A model generated the notes under the pieces. It had not been told where the DNA came from. It saw only the letters and a list, made by a program, of their open reading frames with translations, and did not search any database. This document shows, in pieces, positions 63,592 to 64,000 of a DNA stretch of 64,000 bases. The position numbers were made by a program, and so were the translations under genes. Position 1 is the stretch's first letter; each line of letters begins with the position of its first letter. The stretch lies in assembly GCA_010279815.1 (NCBI GenBank), contig QEOQ01000704.1, forward strand, positions 567,955 through 631,954, read 5' to 3'. This DNA is from Brachionus plicatilis. Taxonomy: Eukaryota > Rotifera > Eurotatoria > Ploima > Brachionidae.

Positions 63592-64000
63592 CATCGATCA
63601 TTCTTTTCAAAGTAAAATTGATAAATATTTTTCTTTTTAATATATTTATTATTTTTAAATAAACAATAATTCCTTAAAAAAAATTTATTTCCAATTTTTT
63701 TCTTCCCATCCTTTAACATGCAAAATTGATTAATACGATATTGGTTAATACGATGCCCATTTTTTCCGCCCAAATACATCGTAATATCAAGACTCGACTG
63801 TAATAAGTACCTAAACGAAATTGAAAAATGGCTTTTCAAATGGAAAATGAAAATATCCGTTGAAAAGTCATGTTACATGATCTTTGAGAAAAAAACAAAA
63901 GTTAAAACCAATCTTAACCTTAAAATTAATGGTAACAGCTTAAATAATGAAGAAAAAGTGAAATTTTTAGGAATCACGTTAGACTCAAAACTTACATTTA

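Larger units (their letters stand above)
60566..63800. mobile_element. Tigger-type element, 3235 bp, TA target, itself invaded by Tc1
   Basis: Ends CAGTCGAGTCTTGTTATTAC and complement of CAGTCGAGTCTTGATATTAC, flanked by TA at 60564-60565 and 63801-63802. TTAATACGATAT units recur just inside both ends. Without the Tc1 insert (2083 bp) it would be about 1.15 kb, so it is internally deleted. It carries the 5' part of a pogo/Tigger transposase gene. Confidence 0.95.
60262..64000 (+). pseudogene. LINE reverse transcriptase, split by a nested DNA-transposon insertion
   Basis: Left part (60262-60565): NGLIYKLIKIDLPPYIIYWI, HLRSFRVNVKGH, AGVPQGSVISPLLFSIFI and the catalytic FADDLATFF. Right part (63803-64000): NKYLNEIEKWLFKWKMKISV, EKSCYMIFEK, KINGNSLNNEEKVKFLGITL, running off the window. 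Taking out 60566-63800 and one TA joins them in frame as ENVINKYLNEIEKW. The order FADD then (K/E)W...K...S..KS..M.F then FLGI is that of CR1/jockey-like RTs. The 5' end begins abruptly within the RT, so it was truncated before being hit. Apart from the insertion I see no stop. Confidence 0.85.

Noticed and set aside
1..64000. tRNA, rRNA, riboswitch or bacterial operon features
   Set aside because: I looked for conserved tRNA A/B box pairs and rRNA stretches and saw none that I could support; bacterial-type features are not expected in this DNA.

Overview
The window is very AT-rich eukaryotic DNA with short introns (about 40-60 nt where I can place both ends) and TATA/AATAAA signals. A DEG/ENaC channel gene marks it as animal DNA. 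The mixture of a Penelope-type retroelement with a GIY-YIG nuclease, jockey-like LINEs, a KDZ-type transposase, Helitron helicase, hAT, Tc1 and pogo/Tigger elements in a compact AT-rich genome would fit a monogonont rotifer such as Brachionus. That assignment is inference, not proof. One assembly gap (N) lies at 35604-36086.

Few genes look like host genes: a WSC-domain membrane protein without its 5' end (1379-2112), a multi-exon coiled-coil gene on the minus strand (10115-12537), a complete single-exon DEG/ENaC subunit (37043-38530), and two adjacent genes for small secreted proteins (44691-45131 and 45189-45797). Nearly everything else is mobile DNA in various states of decay.

Layout. 1-0.39 kb: end of a TA-flanked foldback element. 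3.4-7.6 kb: decayed Tnp2/CACTA-like transposase with a second ORF. 9.2-12.5 kb: hAT end and the coiled-coil gene with a foldback element in its intron. 13.5-20.1 kb: Tigger remnant and Helitron helicase, split by a 5'-truncated jockey-like LINE flanked by a 1157/1156-bp direct duplication. 20-30 kb: mostly gene-poor, with repeat families and LINE tails. 30.3-36.7 kb: a DUF3987-like helicase/primase gene and a KDZ-type transposase gene, bracketed by oppositely oriented TTCAA minisatellites. 37-38.5 kb: the channel. 39.6-44.1 kb: foldbacks, Tigger and LINE ends. 44.7-49.8 kb: the secreted-protein pair, then a Penelope remnant inserted beside it, flanked by a duplicate of the second gene's 3' end and itself invaded by two large inverted-repeat elements, each carrying coding sequence. 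50-59 kb: more foldbacks, a hAT element with SalI/XhoI-like palindromes, MULE and LINE remnants, ACGTAAA-rich repeats and a PHD finger. 60.3-64 kb: a three-level nest, Tc1 in Tigger in LINE, readable by exact TIRs and by restoration of the LINE frame.

The most interesting points are the DUF3987 + KDZ pair between inverted minisatellites, two retroelement insertions flanked by unusually long target duplications, and inverted-repeat DNA elements that carry small protein-coding cargo.
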